Assembly: GCF_950066645.1 (NCBI RefSeq)
Contig: NZ_CATMFB010000007.1
Location: forward strand, 62,001-126,000
DNA length: 64,000 bases
Source of the DNA: an uncultured Thalassolituus sp.
GTDB taxonomy: Bacteria; Pseudomonadota; Gammaproteobacteria; Pseudomonadales; Oceanobacteraceae
Direction of reading: 5' to 3'
Shown here: in pieces, positions 39,412 through 48,312 of the stretch
Position numbering within the stretch: the stretch's first letter is position 1
Layout: every line of letters begins with the position of its first letter
Notes under the pieces: generated by a model
Told to the model about the DNA's origin: nothing
Databases searched by the model: none
The model's input: the letters and a program-made list of their open reading frames with translations, nothing else
Position numbers and translations under genes: made by a program

Positions 39412-40437
39412 TTATTCTCCGGCAGTGGCGATGTCTTGCAGAGTCATGAGTGCGTCATCTGAAATAGTCTCACCGGACCTCAGACCCGCGAGAATCTCAA
39501 TGTAGGAGGCGCCCTCCTGCTGGAAGCGCTGGCCTGCGCGCACCTGACGCAGGCTGTATTTCCCCTGATCATGCACGTAGACCGCAGTCATCTCGCCACG
39601 GGTCAGGAGCGCAGACTCGGGGATGGCGACACCCTGGCGTTCTCCGGTGCGGAATGTAAGCTTCAGCCATTGTCCGGGCATCAGTTGATCTGATGCGTCT
39701 GCCGGAATGGTCGCCCGCAGACGCACACTGTGCTGCTGCGGATCTGCATAGGGAAAGAGTGTAGCGGACTCGGGTGCGATATCGCTGGGGCCAGAGATGC
39801 TGAGTTGTGAAACGTCGTTAAACTGGCTCGCGAGCCGTTGCGGCAGATCAGTCACGACGCGGAGTTTTGTGGGGGAATAGCCGCTCATCAGTGGCTGGCC
39901 GGGATTAATCAGTTCGCCCACTTCGACGTGGCGGGCGGTGATGATGCCAGCGTAGGGAGCACTCACCCGGGTGTACGAAAGCTGGGCCTGCGCCTGCGTC
40001 AGAGCGGCTCTGGCTGCGGCAACACTGGCGGCCGTACTGCCTGCCTGCGCGACACTCCGGTCGTATTCACCCTCAGACAGCGTGCCTTGTTTCTGCAGTC
40101 GGGTATTGCGCTTCAGCAGCGCCTGGGCATCATCGTTCAGGGCCCGGGCCTGGGCCAACGCGGCGTCGGCCTGAGCAACCTCTGCACGGGCCTGAGTATC
40201 ATCAATCTCGATCAACAGATCCCCTTGATTGACCCGATCGTTAACATCGCCATGCACCGCACGGATGACGCCGGACGTCTGCGCTGAAATCGTTCCAGAG
40301 TTTACTGGCTCGACTCTGGCTTCAAGCGCGTACACGGAGGGAATGGCGACGTCTGCCAACAGCAGGTCGGCTGCCATTGCCTGCGGTGTGAAAAATACGC
40401 CCAGGGCTGCACCTATCAGTAAACCACGTGCCTGCAT
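39412..40437 (-). CDS. RND efflux periplasmic adaptor (MFP)
   Basis: VEPVNSGTISAQTSGVIRAVHGDVNDRVNQGDLLIEIDDTQARAEVAQADAALAQARAL; abuts the permease gene. Confidence 0.94.
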   Translation of the reverse strand: MQARGLLIGAALGVFFTPQAMAADLLLADVAIPSVYALEARVEPVNSGTISAQTSGVIRAVHGDVNDRVNQGDLLIEIDDTQARAEVAQADAALAQARALNDDAQALLKRNTRLQKQGTLSEGEYDRSVAQAGSTAASVAAARAALTQAQAQLSYTRVSAPYAGIITARHVEVGELINPGQPLMSGYSPTKLRVVTDLPQRLASQFNDVSQLSISGPSDIAPESATLFPYADPQQHSVRLRATIPADASDQLMPGQWLKLTFRTGERQGVAIPESALLTRGEMTAVYVHDQGKYSLRQVRAGQRFQQEGASYIEILAGLRSGETISDDALMTLQDIATAGE

Positions 40438-40481
40438 TCTCTGTTCCTCCGTGTCGGGTTGAGTAGACTGTCAATATAACA

Positions 40482-40501
40482 ATATTACTATTTGGTAATA
40501 T
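40482..40501. promoter_or_regulatory. Candidate operator upstream of the MFP-RND operon
   Basis: ATATTAC-TATTTG-GTAATAT perfect inverted repeat, ~45 bp upstream of the MFP start. Confidence 0.5.
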
Positions 40502-40546
40502 GCTAATTAAAGACGATCCGATACGCAAGTCAAACCCGCAGAGATG

Positions 40547-41200
40547 TCAGAGGTTCAGGTTAAAAGGGGTCTGCCAGTCAGCCGGTAGCTCCGGCCAGCA
40601 TTCCGCGGGGGCAGATGTCAGCGTAACAGGGCCATCAGGTGCAGTAATTCTGAGCATCCAGGCGTGCAGATACGTACGTTCGGCTTTTTCGCCGCCATAT
40701 CTCTGATCGCCGAGGATGGGCGTGCCCAGACTTTTCATCGCGACTCTCAGTTGATGGGTGCGTCCGGTCTTGGGGCTGAGAAGAAAGAGGCGTTTGCCTG
40801 AGCTTTCGTCAAAGTGACTGAGAAACCGGGTGATGGCTGGATTGTCGGTCTGGCGCAGCAGCTTGTAACTGCCGTTGCGGCTTTTCGCCATATCGCCTTT
40901 GATCCAACCCTGTTTTTTGGATGGTTTGCCTGAGCCCACGGCGAGATAGAACTTTTCTGCGCGGCGCTGAGCGAATTCTTCTGAAAGAAAGGCGGCGGTG
41001 TCTGCCCGGGTAGCAAACAGCAGAATACCGGAAGTTACTTTATCCAACCGGTGGACAGGCCAGAGAGGGTGCTGCAGCTGAGCTTCCAGCTGAGCGACAA
41101 AACCGGCACTGCCATCTTCGCTGTGAAAGCTGATCCCGGCAGGTTTTTCGGCAGCGAGCCAGCCATCACCCCGGGCGATGACCCGGAACTGACGGCTCAA
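40547..41200 (-). CDS. RluA-family RNA pseudouridine synthase
   Basis: LWPVHRLDKVTSGILLFATRADTAAFLSEEFAQRRAEKFYLAVGSGKP (HRLDxxTSG motif); TTG start. Confidence 0.93.
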   Translation of the reverse strand: MSRQFRVIARGDGWLAAEKPAGISFHSEDGSAGFVAQLEAQLQHPLWPVHRLDKVTSGILLFATRADTAAFLSEEFAQRRAEKFYLAVGSGKPSKKQGWIKGDMAKSRNGSYKLLRQTDNPAITRFLSHFDESSGKRLFLLSPKTGRTHQLRVAMKSLGTPILGDQRYGGEKAERTYLHAWMLRITAPDGPVTLTSAPAECWPELPADWQTPFNLNL

Positions 41201-41349
41201 CGGCCTTCCTGTTCCATCAGTTCAAGCAGGCGGCGAACCAGGGCTTCAAAGAGTTCAGCCTGGCGGTTGCCGGATTCTGCCGTCATGCTGTACATCAGAC
41301 TCTCGATTTCGGAGCGTGACATATATTTCACAGTCACCGGATTGGTCAT
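41197..41349 (-). CDS. Small hypothetical protein (50 aa), below the track length cut-off
   Basis: MTNPVTVKYMSRSEIESLMYSMTAESGNRQAELFEALVRRLLELMEQEGR*; its TGA overlaps the TTG start of the pseudouridine synthase (TTGA). Confidence 0.55.
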   Translation of the reverse strand: MTNPVTVKYMSRSEIESLMYSMTAESGNRQAELFEALVRRLLELMEQEGR

Positions 41350-41365
41350 GCTTTTATCCTTGTCT

Positions 41366-41905
41366 TCAGAAACGGTAGCTAAAAAACAGGTTGCCTAACA
41401 CAGGTGCCGGGGGAGTGTTCTCGCCCGTGGCAAACTTGTTTTCCATACGGTAGTCGCGGGTATCCCGGTAGGTGGCGGCGATATCCAGCGTTACAGGGCC
41501 AACCTGCCAGCCCGTACCCAACTGCCATCCCCAACCATTGAATATCTCGGGGTTCTTGCGGCCATCGCGTTCGATACGGATGACTTCGCGATGCCAGGCC
41601 GGGCCGGTGTAGATACGGAAACCCGGCTGCGCCAGTCCGTAACCCAGCATCATCTGGGTTTCATAGCCCCAGAGGGAGACGTCGCCGTCGTCCTGGCTGT
41701 AGAGAATAAATCGTGAACCGTGGTAGTTATCCTGAGGGAACTCCGCCATCAGAGTCACCCCTGTATGTTTTCCGTCCGGCATATAGTCAGGAGCAGGGTG
41801 AACATCATAGCGGAGCATACCCAGGCCGACCCTGAAGTTAGTGGGTTCTGCAACGGCGGGCAATGTGATCAGGGCAGAGAGCGCAAGGGACAGTAAAACA
41901 CGCAT
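41366..41905 (-). CDS. Predicted outer membrane beta-barrel protein
   Basis: Signal MRVLLSLALSALITLPAVAEP from an internal Met; beta-strand pattern; C-terminal ...NLFFSYRF. Confidence 0.75.
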   Translation of the reverse strand: MRVLLSLALSALITLPAVAEPTNFRVGLGMLRYDVHPAPDYMPDGKHTGVTLMAEFPQDNYHGSRFILYSQDDGDVSLWGYETQMMLGYGLAQPGFRIYTGPAWHREVIRIERDGRKNPEIFNGWGWQLGTGWQVGPVTLDIAATYRDTRDYRMENKFATGENTPPAPVLGNLFFSYRF

Positions 41906-42027
41906 TGGATGTTTCCAGGATAAATCGTCGCGCAAGGCTATCCCAGTGCGGGCAGACAGGCAAGCCGGGGTAACAGAGCTACACTGTTTCACTGGGCATC
42001 GAATCCGGCCTGAAGGGAGTGAAAACT

Positions 42028-42399
42028 ATGTTAAGAGCCATCTTTACACTGATTTCTGTCGCACTGGTACCGGTTTCTGCGGCATTTGATGCTGAGAAAT
42101 GGGCCGACACTCACCTGAAATCAGCGCAGCATCAGGCGATGGCAGACTATCAGGAAGGTCGCATCGGCTTAGTGGGATTCATTGTTGCTGATGGGGAAGA
42201 AGTGCCTGCCCGTGATCAGGCAGGTTCACGCGATATGCCCGTGCGGATGCTGAACAGAGACTGGCATCGGCAGGTGGACATACAACAGCATCCATCACTG
42301 CTGTTCCGGACAAGGGGTTACGCGCTGCGTTACAACCTGAAAATGTTGCAGTTGCTGAAGCGTCAGGAGTATCAGGATAGAATGAAGTACCGATACTGA
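42028..42399 (+). CDS. Hypothetical exported protein
   Basis: MLRAIFTLISVALVPVSAAFDAEKWADTHLKSAQHQAMADYQEGR. Confidence 0.7.
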   Translation: MLRAIFTLISVALVPVSAAFDAEKWADTHLKSAQHQAMADYQEGRIGLVGFIVADGEEVPARDQAGSRDMPVRMLNRDWHRQVDIQQHPSLLFRTRGYALRYNLKMLQLLKRQEYQDRMKYRY

Positions 42400-42415
42400 C
42401 CTGTGCTGAATTCTG

Positions 42416-42667
42416 ATGGAATGCCGAGTCGGGTGTGGCGCCTGCTGCATCGCACCCTCTATCACATCACCTATCCCCGGTATGCCCCAGGGCAAGCCTG
42501 CCGGTGTCCGCTGTGTGCAGTTGGGCGCCGATAATCTCTGCATGATTTTTGGTCAACCGGAGCGCCCTCAGGTCTGTCTGCGTTTTCAGGCTGACTCAGA
42601 AGTGTGCGGTGATTCCGATGATGACGCTCTGCAGAATCTGATCTTTCTCGAAAACCTGACGCAGTGA
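42416..42667 (+). CDS. YkgJ-type cysteine cluster protein
   Basis: CRVGCGACCIAPSITSPIPGMPQGKPAGVRCVQLGADNLCMIFGQPERPQVCLRF. Confidence 0.88.
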   Translation: MECRVGCGACCIAPSITSPIPGMPQGKPAGVRCVQLGADNLCMIFGQPERPQVCLRFQADSEVCGDSDDDALQNLIFLENLTQ

Positions 42668-42673
42668 TCTCCA

Positions 42674-42985
42674 ATGTATAAGTTCGTATTTTTTGTGCCT
42701 GAGAGCCATGCCGAGACTGTTAAGCAAGCTGTGTTTGCAACGGGTGCAGGGCGCATAGGTGATTACGACTCCTGTTGCTGGCAGGTATTGGGTACCGGCC
42801 AGTTCCGCCCTTTAGCTGGGGCTCAGCCTCATCTGGGTGAAGTGGGATCATTAGAAACCGTACATGAGTACCGGATTGAGCTGGTCTGCGAAGATTCGCT
42901 GATCCGTTCGGCGGTGAGTGCGATGAAGCTGGCTCATCCTTATGAAGAGCCAGCGTATGACGTCTGGCGCCTTGAGGACATCTGA
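42674..42985 (+). CDS. YqfO/NIF3-like PII-fold protein
   Basis: MYKFVFFVPESHAETVKQAVFATGAGRIGDYDSCCWQVLGTGQFRPLAGAQPHLGEVG. Confidence 0.88.
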   Translation: MYKFVFFVPESHAETVKQAVFATGAGRIGDYDSCCWQVLGTGQFRPLAGAQPHLGEVGSLETVHEYRIELVCEDSLIRSAVSAMKLAHPYEEPAYDVWRLEDI

Positions 42986-43009
42986 CTGCTCGAAGATCCG
43001 CAGCGGCAG

Positions 43010-43555
43010 TCAGTCGTCTCCGGCATGAATTGCCTGATCGGGGCGGATGTCGAAAACGTGAGGCCCTGCGGCCTGATTAAGAAACAGTTTCAGGGTTTCC
43101 CCCACCGTCGGGAAAGCCAGCTCATCCCAGGGAATGTCTTCCGGGGAAAATAACCTGACCTCCAGACTTTCTTCTCCGGCACTGAACTCTTCCCGTGGCA
43201 TCTGCGCAAGAAAGAATATGTGCACCTGGCTGATATGTGGAACTGTGATCATGCTGAACAGGGCACCCAGTTCGACCGGGGCGCTGGCTTCTTCCAGAGT
43301 TTCCCGGATGGCGGCTTCTTCGGTAGATTCACCGTTCTCCATAAAGCCGGCCGGCAGAGTCCAGTAGCCTTTGCGGGGAGAAATAGCGCGTTTGCAGAGG
43401 AGTATGCGTCCCTCATACACGGGCAGGGTGCCTGCAACAATCCGCGGATTATCATAAAAGATACTGTCACAGCTGGAGCAGACGTAGCGCGGGCGGTTGT
43501 CGCCATCAGGAATGCGCCATTCAATATCGGCGCGGCAGAAACTGCAGTATTTCAT
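43010..43555 (-). CDS. NUDIX hydrolase with N-terminal zinc ribbon
   Basis: MKYCSFC...YVCSSCDSIFYDNPR; Nudix box GFMENGESTEEAAIRETLEEASAPV. Confidence 0.92.
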   Translation of the reverse strand: MKYCSFCRADIEWRIPDGDNRPRYVCSSCDSIFYDNPRIVAGTLPVYEGRILLCKRAISPRKGYWTLPAGFMENGESTEEAAIRETLEEASAPVELGALFSMITVPHISQVHIFFLAQMPREEFSAGEESLEVRLFSPEDIPWDELAFPTVGETLKLFLNQAAGPHVFDIRPDQAIHAGDD

Positions 43556-43595
43556 CGGGCTCCCCCGGGTGAATGACCCGGGAGAGTATAAAGAA

Positions 43596-43934
43596 TCAGC
43601 TGTTCGCCTGCATAGGGAAGGCAACGATGGTCGCCGGTTTTGCTGGCTCGAAGGTTTCAAGCGCAGCATCCACGGGTTCACCGATGGCTGAGTTCAGGGT
43701 CTGGCGCAGGGTGTAGAGTGAGTCGTGCATCATCTTAGAGATGCGTACACAGGCCCCCATTGGATTGCCTGCGCGGCGGCGCTCCATATCTATCTGAAAC
43801 TGCAGGCCCCGCAGGCGGCGGTGACAGGCTTCAGGTGCTTCTGCAATGGTATCTTCGATCAGTTGCAGACGGATGCGCTCAAGTGCTTCCGGATCTGTTT
43901 TCGCCAGGCGGACCATTTCGTCAAAAGATGGCAT
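43596..43934 (-). CDS. DUF3135-family protein
   Basis: MPSFDEMVRLAKTDPEALERIRLQLIEDTIAEAPEACHRRLRGLQFQIDMERRRAGNPMGACVRISKMMHDSL. Confidence 0.82.
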   Translation of the reverse strand: MPSFDEMVRLAKTDPEALERIRLQLIEDTIAEAPEACHRRLRGLQFQIDMERRRAGNPMGACVRISKMMHDSLYTLRQTLNSAIGEPVDAALETFEPAKPATIVAFPMQANS

Positions 43935-44311
43935 TTCCACGTTAAATACCTCGTTCTGTGACCACGTCAGTGGAATGTCGCGTAATTTGCAAAGTTCGGA
44001 ATTTAGTCTACCCCAGATAAATTGGCCCAAACATCCATCCTGGCGATTGTTTAACCTGTCTAACTAACTGAAATATAAACAAAAAAATGTGACTGTAACT
44101 TTGTGTTAACTGAAAAAGTCCTTTAAAAACAGATAGTTAATCAAGTGTTCAGAGAAAGGTTTCACGGAAAGTTGAGATCATTTAGCGATCAGAATGACAG
44201 GTTTAATAATAACAAGTTCTTATTGATGGTCATATATCGCCAATTTTGAGGTGTGCGGTGTCGTTTTTTCTGACGCTGGCTCACTTTATCGACAGACCTT
44301 ACAATAGGCCC

Positions 44312-44884
44312 ATGACAGAACATGAACTTCACCAGTATCTGAGCAGCCGCCTGGCTACGCACTCTCCCCGCAGGGTTCCACAGCCCGATCTCGCGGAGGC
44401 GGGAGTATTGGTAGCGATCACTGCAGAGGCAGAGCCACGGGTCCTGTTGACGCTGCGCGGATCTAATCTGTCTTCTCATCAGGGAGAGGTCGCGTTTCCG
44501 GGCGGTAAGCGCGACGCGACTGATCATAATATCGTGATGACGGCACTCCGCGAGGCGGAAGAAGAGGTGGGTCTGCGTCCTGATCAGGTCACCGTTCTGG
44601 GGGAGCTCGATCAGGTCGTTTCACGATTCGGTTATCTGGTGACGCCTGTGCTGGGAATCATTCCGCCGGGCCTTAATCATGTGGCTAACCCGGGAGAGCT
44701 TGAGGCGGTGTTTGAAGTGCCGTTGTCGCATTTCCGTCAGACGCCCAGTCGCTATTTCGAACGTGGTAACATCCGCATTCCCAGCTACGACTATGAGAAT
44801 TTTCATATCTGGGGACTGACAGCCATGATGATTGCAGAAATGATGAACAATTTCTGGGATTGCGACATCAGCTACCGGTTCTGA
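44312..44884 (+). CDS. NUDIX CoA pyrophosphatase
   Basis: [44 protein letters not shown]. Confidence 0.92.
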   Translation: MTEHELHQYLSSRLATHSPRRVPQPDLAEAGVLVAITAEAEPRVLLTLRGSNLSSHQGEVAFPGGKRDATDHNIVMTALREAEEEVGLRPDQVTVLGELDQVVSRFGYLVTPVLGIIPPGLNHVANPGELEAVFEVPLSHFRQTPSRYFERGNIRIPSYDYENFHIWGLTAMMIAEMMNNFWDCDISYRF

Positions 44885-44901
44885 TGCAATTGGAGAATTC
44901 T

Positions 44902-45426
44902 ATGTTTTACCGACTCGGACAACGAGTTCCAAAAAAAGGCGACGCGGTCTTCGTGGCGGACAATGCACGTGTGATTGGCGATGTTGTACTGGAAGATCAG
45001 TGCAGTATCTGGTTTGGCGCCATCCTCCGTGGCGATAACGATACGATCACGATTGGCCGACAGTCGAATGTCCAGGACGGCGCGGTTCTGCACACAGACC
45101 CGGGCATTAAACTGACCCTGGGGCAGGGGGTGACGGTGGGGCATCAGGCGATGCTGCACGGCTGTGAGGTTGGAGACTACTCTCTGGTTGGCATTCATGC
45201 GGTGATTCTGAATGGTGCGAAAATCGGCAAGCACTGCATCATCGGAGCAAATGCACTGGTGCCCGAAGGGATGGAAATACCCGATGGTTCTCTGGTTGTT
45301 GGTGCCCCGGCGGTGATTAAACGTCAGTTGAACGATATGCAGAAAAAAATGCTGGAAGGTAGCGCTGCGCACTATGTTCACAACGCATCGCGCTACCTTG
45401 ATCAGCTTGAAGCAGTGGAGCTCTGA
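44902..45426 (+). CDS. Gamma carbonic anhydrase family protein (YrdA-like)
   Basis: Left-handed beta-helix hexapeptides: [51 protein letters not shown]. Confidence 0.93.
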   Translation: MFYRLGQRVPKKGDAVFVADNARVIGDVVLEDQCSIWFGAILRGDNDTITIGRQSNVQDGAVLHTDPGIKLTLGQGVTVGHQAMLHGCEVGDYSLVGIHAVILNGAKIGKHCIIGANALVPEGMEIPDGSLVVGAPAVIKRQLNDMQKKMLEGSAAHYVHNASRYLDQLEAVEL

Positions 45427-45433
45427 GGTCGGT

Positions 45434-45631
45434 ATGAGCCAGCAAGCAGTTCGCTCTCCCTGTGTCAGTATCTGTGCCCTTGATGGTGATGACGTCTGTA
45501 TTGGCTGTTACCGCACAGGCGAAGAAATTTCCCGCTGGGGCGGTATGTCAGAAGACGAACGTCAGACAGTGATGAAGAAGGTTGCCGAGCGCGAGCAGGC
45601 CGCCATGAATTTTATACCCGTCAGTTCCTGA
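45434..45631 (+). CDS. DUF1289 family protein
   Basis: SPCVSICALDGDDVCIGCYRTGEEISRWGGMSEDERQTVMKKV. Confidence 0.9.
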   Translation: MSQQAVRSPCVSICALDGDDVCIGCYRTGEEISRWGGMSEDERQTVMKKVAEREQAAMNFIPVSS

Positions 45632-45652
45632 CGGCCTCTCACGGATTTTTTT

Positions 45653-46849
45653 ATGACCACGATTGGTACCCCTTTTTCGCCTGTGGCGACTCGCGTTCTG
45701 CTGTGTGGATCCGGTGAACTCGGCAAAGAAGTTGTGATTGAACTGCAGCGACTGGGTTGCGAAGTTATTGCCGTTGATCGCTACGATAACGCTCCCGCGA
45801 TGCAGGTGGCCGATCGCAGTCATGTGATTTCAATGCTGGATGGCGACGCTCTGCGTGCTGTGATCGAACAGGAGCAGCCGCATCTGATCGTGCCTGAAAT
45901 CGAAGCGATTGCGACGGATACGCTGGCGGCGCTTGAGTCTGAGGGATTCAATGTTGTTCCGACTGCGCGTGCTACCCAGTTAACGATGAACCGGGAAGGC
46001 ATCCGTCGTCTGGCGGCAGAAACCCTGAAAGTGCCGACCTCGACCTATCGCTTTGCGGCCACCGAAGACGAATATCTGGCGGCGGTCAGAGAGATCGGCC
46101 TGCCGTGCCTGGTGAAACCGATCATGAGTTCTTCAGGCAAGGGCCAGAGTTTTGTTCGTAACCAGGATCAGGTGGCGGCTGCGTGGTCGTATGCGCAGGA
46201 AGGCGGCAGGGCAGGGAAAGGCAAGGTCATTGTTGAAGGCTTTGTGGATTTTGATTTCGAAATTACCCTCCTGACGATCCGCCACAACGATTGCGATGGC
46301 AACATAGTGACCAGCTTCTGCGACCCGATAGGACATCGCCAGGAAGATGGGGATTACCAGGAGTCGTGGCAGCCTCAGGCAATGACAGCCGATGCGTTGG
46401 CCGCAGCTCAGGACATCGCCCGCAAAGTCACTGATGAGCTGGGTGGTCGCGGCCTGTTTGGTGTTGAACTGTTTGTTAAAGGCGATGAGGTTATCTTCAG
46501 TGAGGTTTCTCCCCGCCCACACGATACCGGCCTGGTCACCCTGATTTCTCAGGATCTCTCTGAGTTCGCTCTGCACGCCCGCGCGATTCTCGGATTGCCC
46601 ATACCTAACATCGTTCAGACCGGCCCGTCTGCTTCGTCGGTTCTGCTGGTGGCAGGTGATTCCAGTAGTATGCAGTACGGCAATCTGCTTCAGGCACTCA
46701 GACGCCCGGATACCCAACTTCGCCTGTTCGGTAAGCCGGAAGTGAAAGGCAAACGCCGTCTTGGCGTTGCTCTGTCCAGAAGCACGGATATCGAAAGCGC
46801 GCGTGAAATCGCCAATGCCGTTATCTCTGATATCTCAGTGACGCTCTGA
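45653..46849 (+). CDS. purT: Formate-dependent phosphoribosylglycinamide formyltransferase
   Basis: ATP-grasp; [78 protein letters not shown]. Confidence 0.97.
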   Translation: MTTIGTPFSPVATRVLLCGSGELGKEVVIELQRLGCEVIAVDRYDNAPAMQVADRSHVISMLDGDALRAVIEQEQPHLIVPEIEAIATDTLAALESEGFNVVPTARATQLTMNREGIRRLAAETLKVPTSTYRFAATEDEYLAAVREIGLPCLVKPIMSSSGKGQSFVRNQDQVAAAWSYAQEGGRAGKGKVIVEGFVDFDFEITLLTIRHNDCDGNIVTSFCDPIGHRQEDGDYQESWQPQAMTADALAAAQDIARKVTDELGGRGLFGVELFVKGDEVIFSEVSPRPHDTGLVTLISQDLSEFALHARAILGLPIPNIVQTGPSASSVLLVAGDSSSMQYGNLLQALRRPDTQLRLFGKPEVKGKRRLGVALSRSTDIESAREIANAVISDISVTL

Positions 46850-46973
46850 TCGCACGAAGGCCGACCGGAGTCTGCACGGGGCTCCGGTTTGTAGCATTTT
46901 TGTAACGCCTTCTTGTTTGGCCTGATACGACTAAGTACTCTGCCGGCCCATTAATCCGCAATGGGGCGAGAGA

Positions 46974-48311
46974 ATGCTGACACGACTGATCCTTCCAATT
47001 CTCCTGGCGACCACTCTGCCTGTGATGGCTGATACGACGGGGCGTCAGTTTCCTTCTGCTGATCTGACGCCCACAGGAGCGCAGCTGGGTGGCAATGGTC
47101 GTGATATTCCCGCCTGGACGGGTGGACTGCCAAAATCAGACAGTCACGAGCCCGGTGCTTTCCATGCCGATCCTTTTATCGCGGATCAGCCTCTGTTTCG
47201 CATAACCGGCGCGAATATTGATCAGCATCGCGACCGTCTGACGGAAGGCCAGGTTGCGCTGTTAAAAACCTTTCCCGATTATTACCTTGAGGTGTATCAG
47301 ACGCGCAGATCTGCGTCGTATCCTGATTATGTCTACCGGGCGATTGCAGATAACGCCAACAACGCGGAGCTGATCAAGTACGGCTCGGGCGTGCGTAACG
47401 CAACTATGTCTTCACCTTTTCCTGTGCCTCAGAATGGCCTTGAGGTTCTTTGGAACCACACACTGAGGTTCCGGGGGCATTCCAGCCAGTACTCGGCCGT
47501 TGCGGCAGCGGTCAATCGTGATGGTCAGCGGATGGAGACCCTCCGCGACTATAACTATTACTTCAAGTACAGCGAACCCGGTGCAACCGCGAAAGATATC
47601 GATAACACCATTTTTCTGCTGATGTTTAAAACCCTGGCGCCTGCACAGGTAGCCGGTGCTATTTCTCTGGTGCATGAAACGCTGGACCAGATCCGCTCGC
47701 CACGTAAATCATGGGTGTATCTGCCAGGGCAGAGACGCCTGCGCCGGACACCAGATCTGGGTTACGACACAACCGATGTGAACACCAACGGTATACGGAC
47801 CATCGACCAGGTCGACATGTTTAATGGCGCACCAGATTATTATGACTGGGCGTTGATCGGTAAGCGTGAAATGTATATCCCATACAATGCTTATCGCCTG
47901 CATCAGGGCAGTCTGTCTTTAGACAGTATCCTGGGTGCGCAGCATATCAGTCCGTCTTTGCTGCGTTATGAAGCTCATCGTGTCTGGGTGGTTGAAGCAA
48001 CACTCCGGGTCGGGTTCTCTCACCGCTATAACAAGCGCCGGTATTATTTCGACGAAGATACCTGGGCCATTATTTACGCGGAAGAATACGATGAAGATGG
48101 GCAGCTCTGGCAGGTCTCAGAAGCGCATATGATTAATTATTATGATGTTCCGCTGATGTATTCGACCCTTGAGGTAACGTATGACCTGAAGGACGGTCGC
48201 TACTATGCAGAAGGTCTGGATAATGAACGGAATCGCACTCTGGATTTCAGTAAAAATCTGAAAGAGCGCGATTTCTCACCAACGGCGGTCCGGCGTCAGG
48301 CGATTCGCTGA
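46974..48311 (+). CDS. DUF1329 domain-containing exported protein
   Basis: 445 aa; signal peptide; LTPTGAQLGGNGRDIPAWTGGLP...SWVYLPGQRRLRRTPDLGYDTTDVNTNGIRTIDQVDMFNGAPDYYDW. Confidence 0.92.
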   Translation: MLTRLILPILLATTLPVMADTTGRQFPSADLTPTGAQLGGNGRDIPAWTGGLPKSDSHEPGAFHADPFIADQPLFRITGANIDQHRDRLTEGQVALLKTFPDYYLEVYQTRRSASYPDYVYRAIADNANNAELIKYGSGVRNATMSSPFPVPQNGLEVLWNHTLRFRGHSSQYSAVAAAVNRDGQRMETLRDYNYYFKYSEPGATAKDIDNTIFLLMFKTLAPAQVAGAISLVHETLDQIRSPRKSWVYLPGQRRLRRTPDLGYDTTDVNTNGIRTIDQVDMFNGAPDYYDWALIGKREMYIPYNAYRLHQGSLSLDSILGAQHISPSLLRYEAHRVWVVEATLRVGFSHRYNKRRYYFDEDTWAIIYAEEYDEDGQLWQVSEAHMINYYDVPLMYSTLEVTYDLKDGRYYAEGLDNERNRTLDFSKNLKERDFSPTAVRRQAIR

Positions 48312-48312
48312 G

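Noticed and set aside
46863-46895. Hairpin ACCGGAG...CTCCGGTTT after purT as a terminator
   Set aside because: Long loop and a short T-run; too weak to list as a feature.
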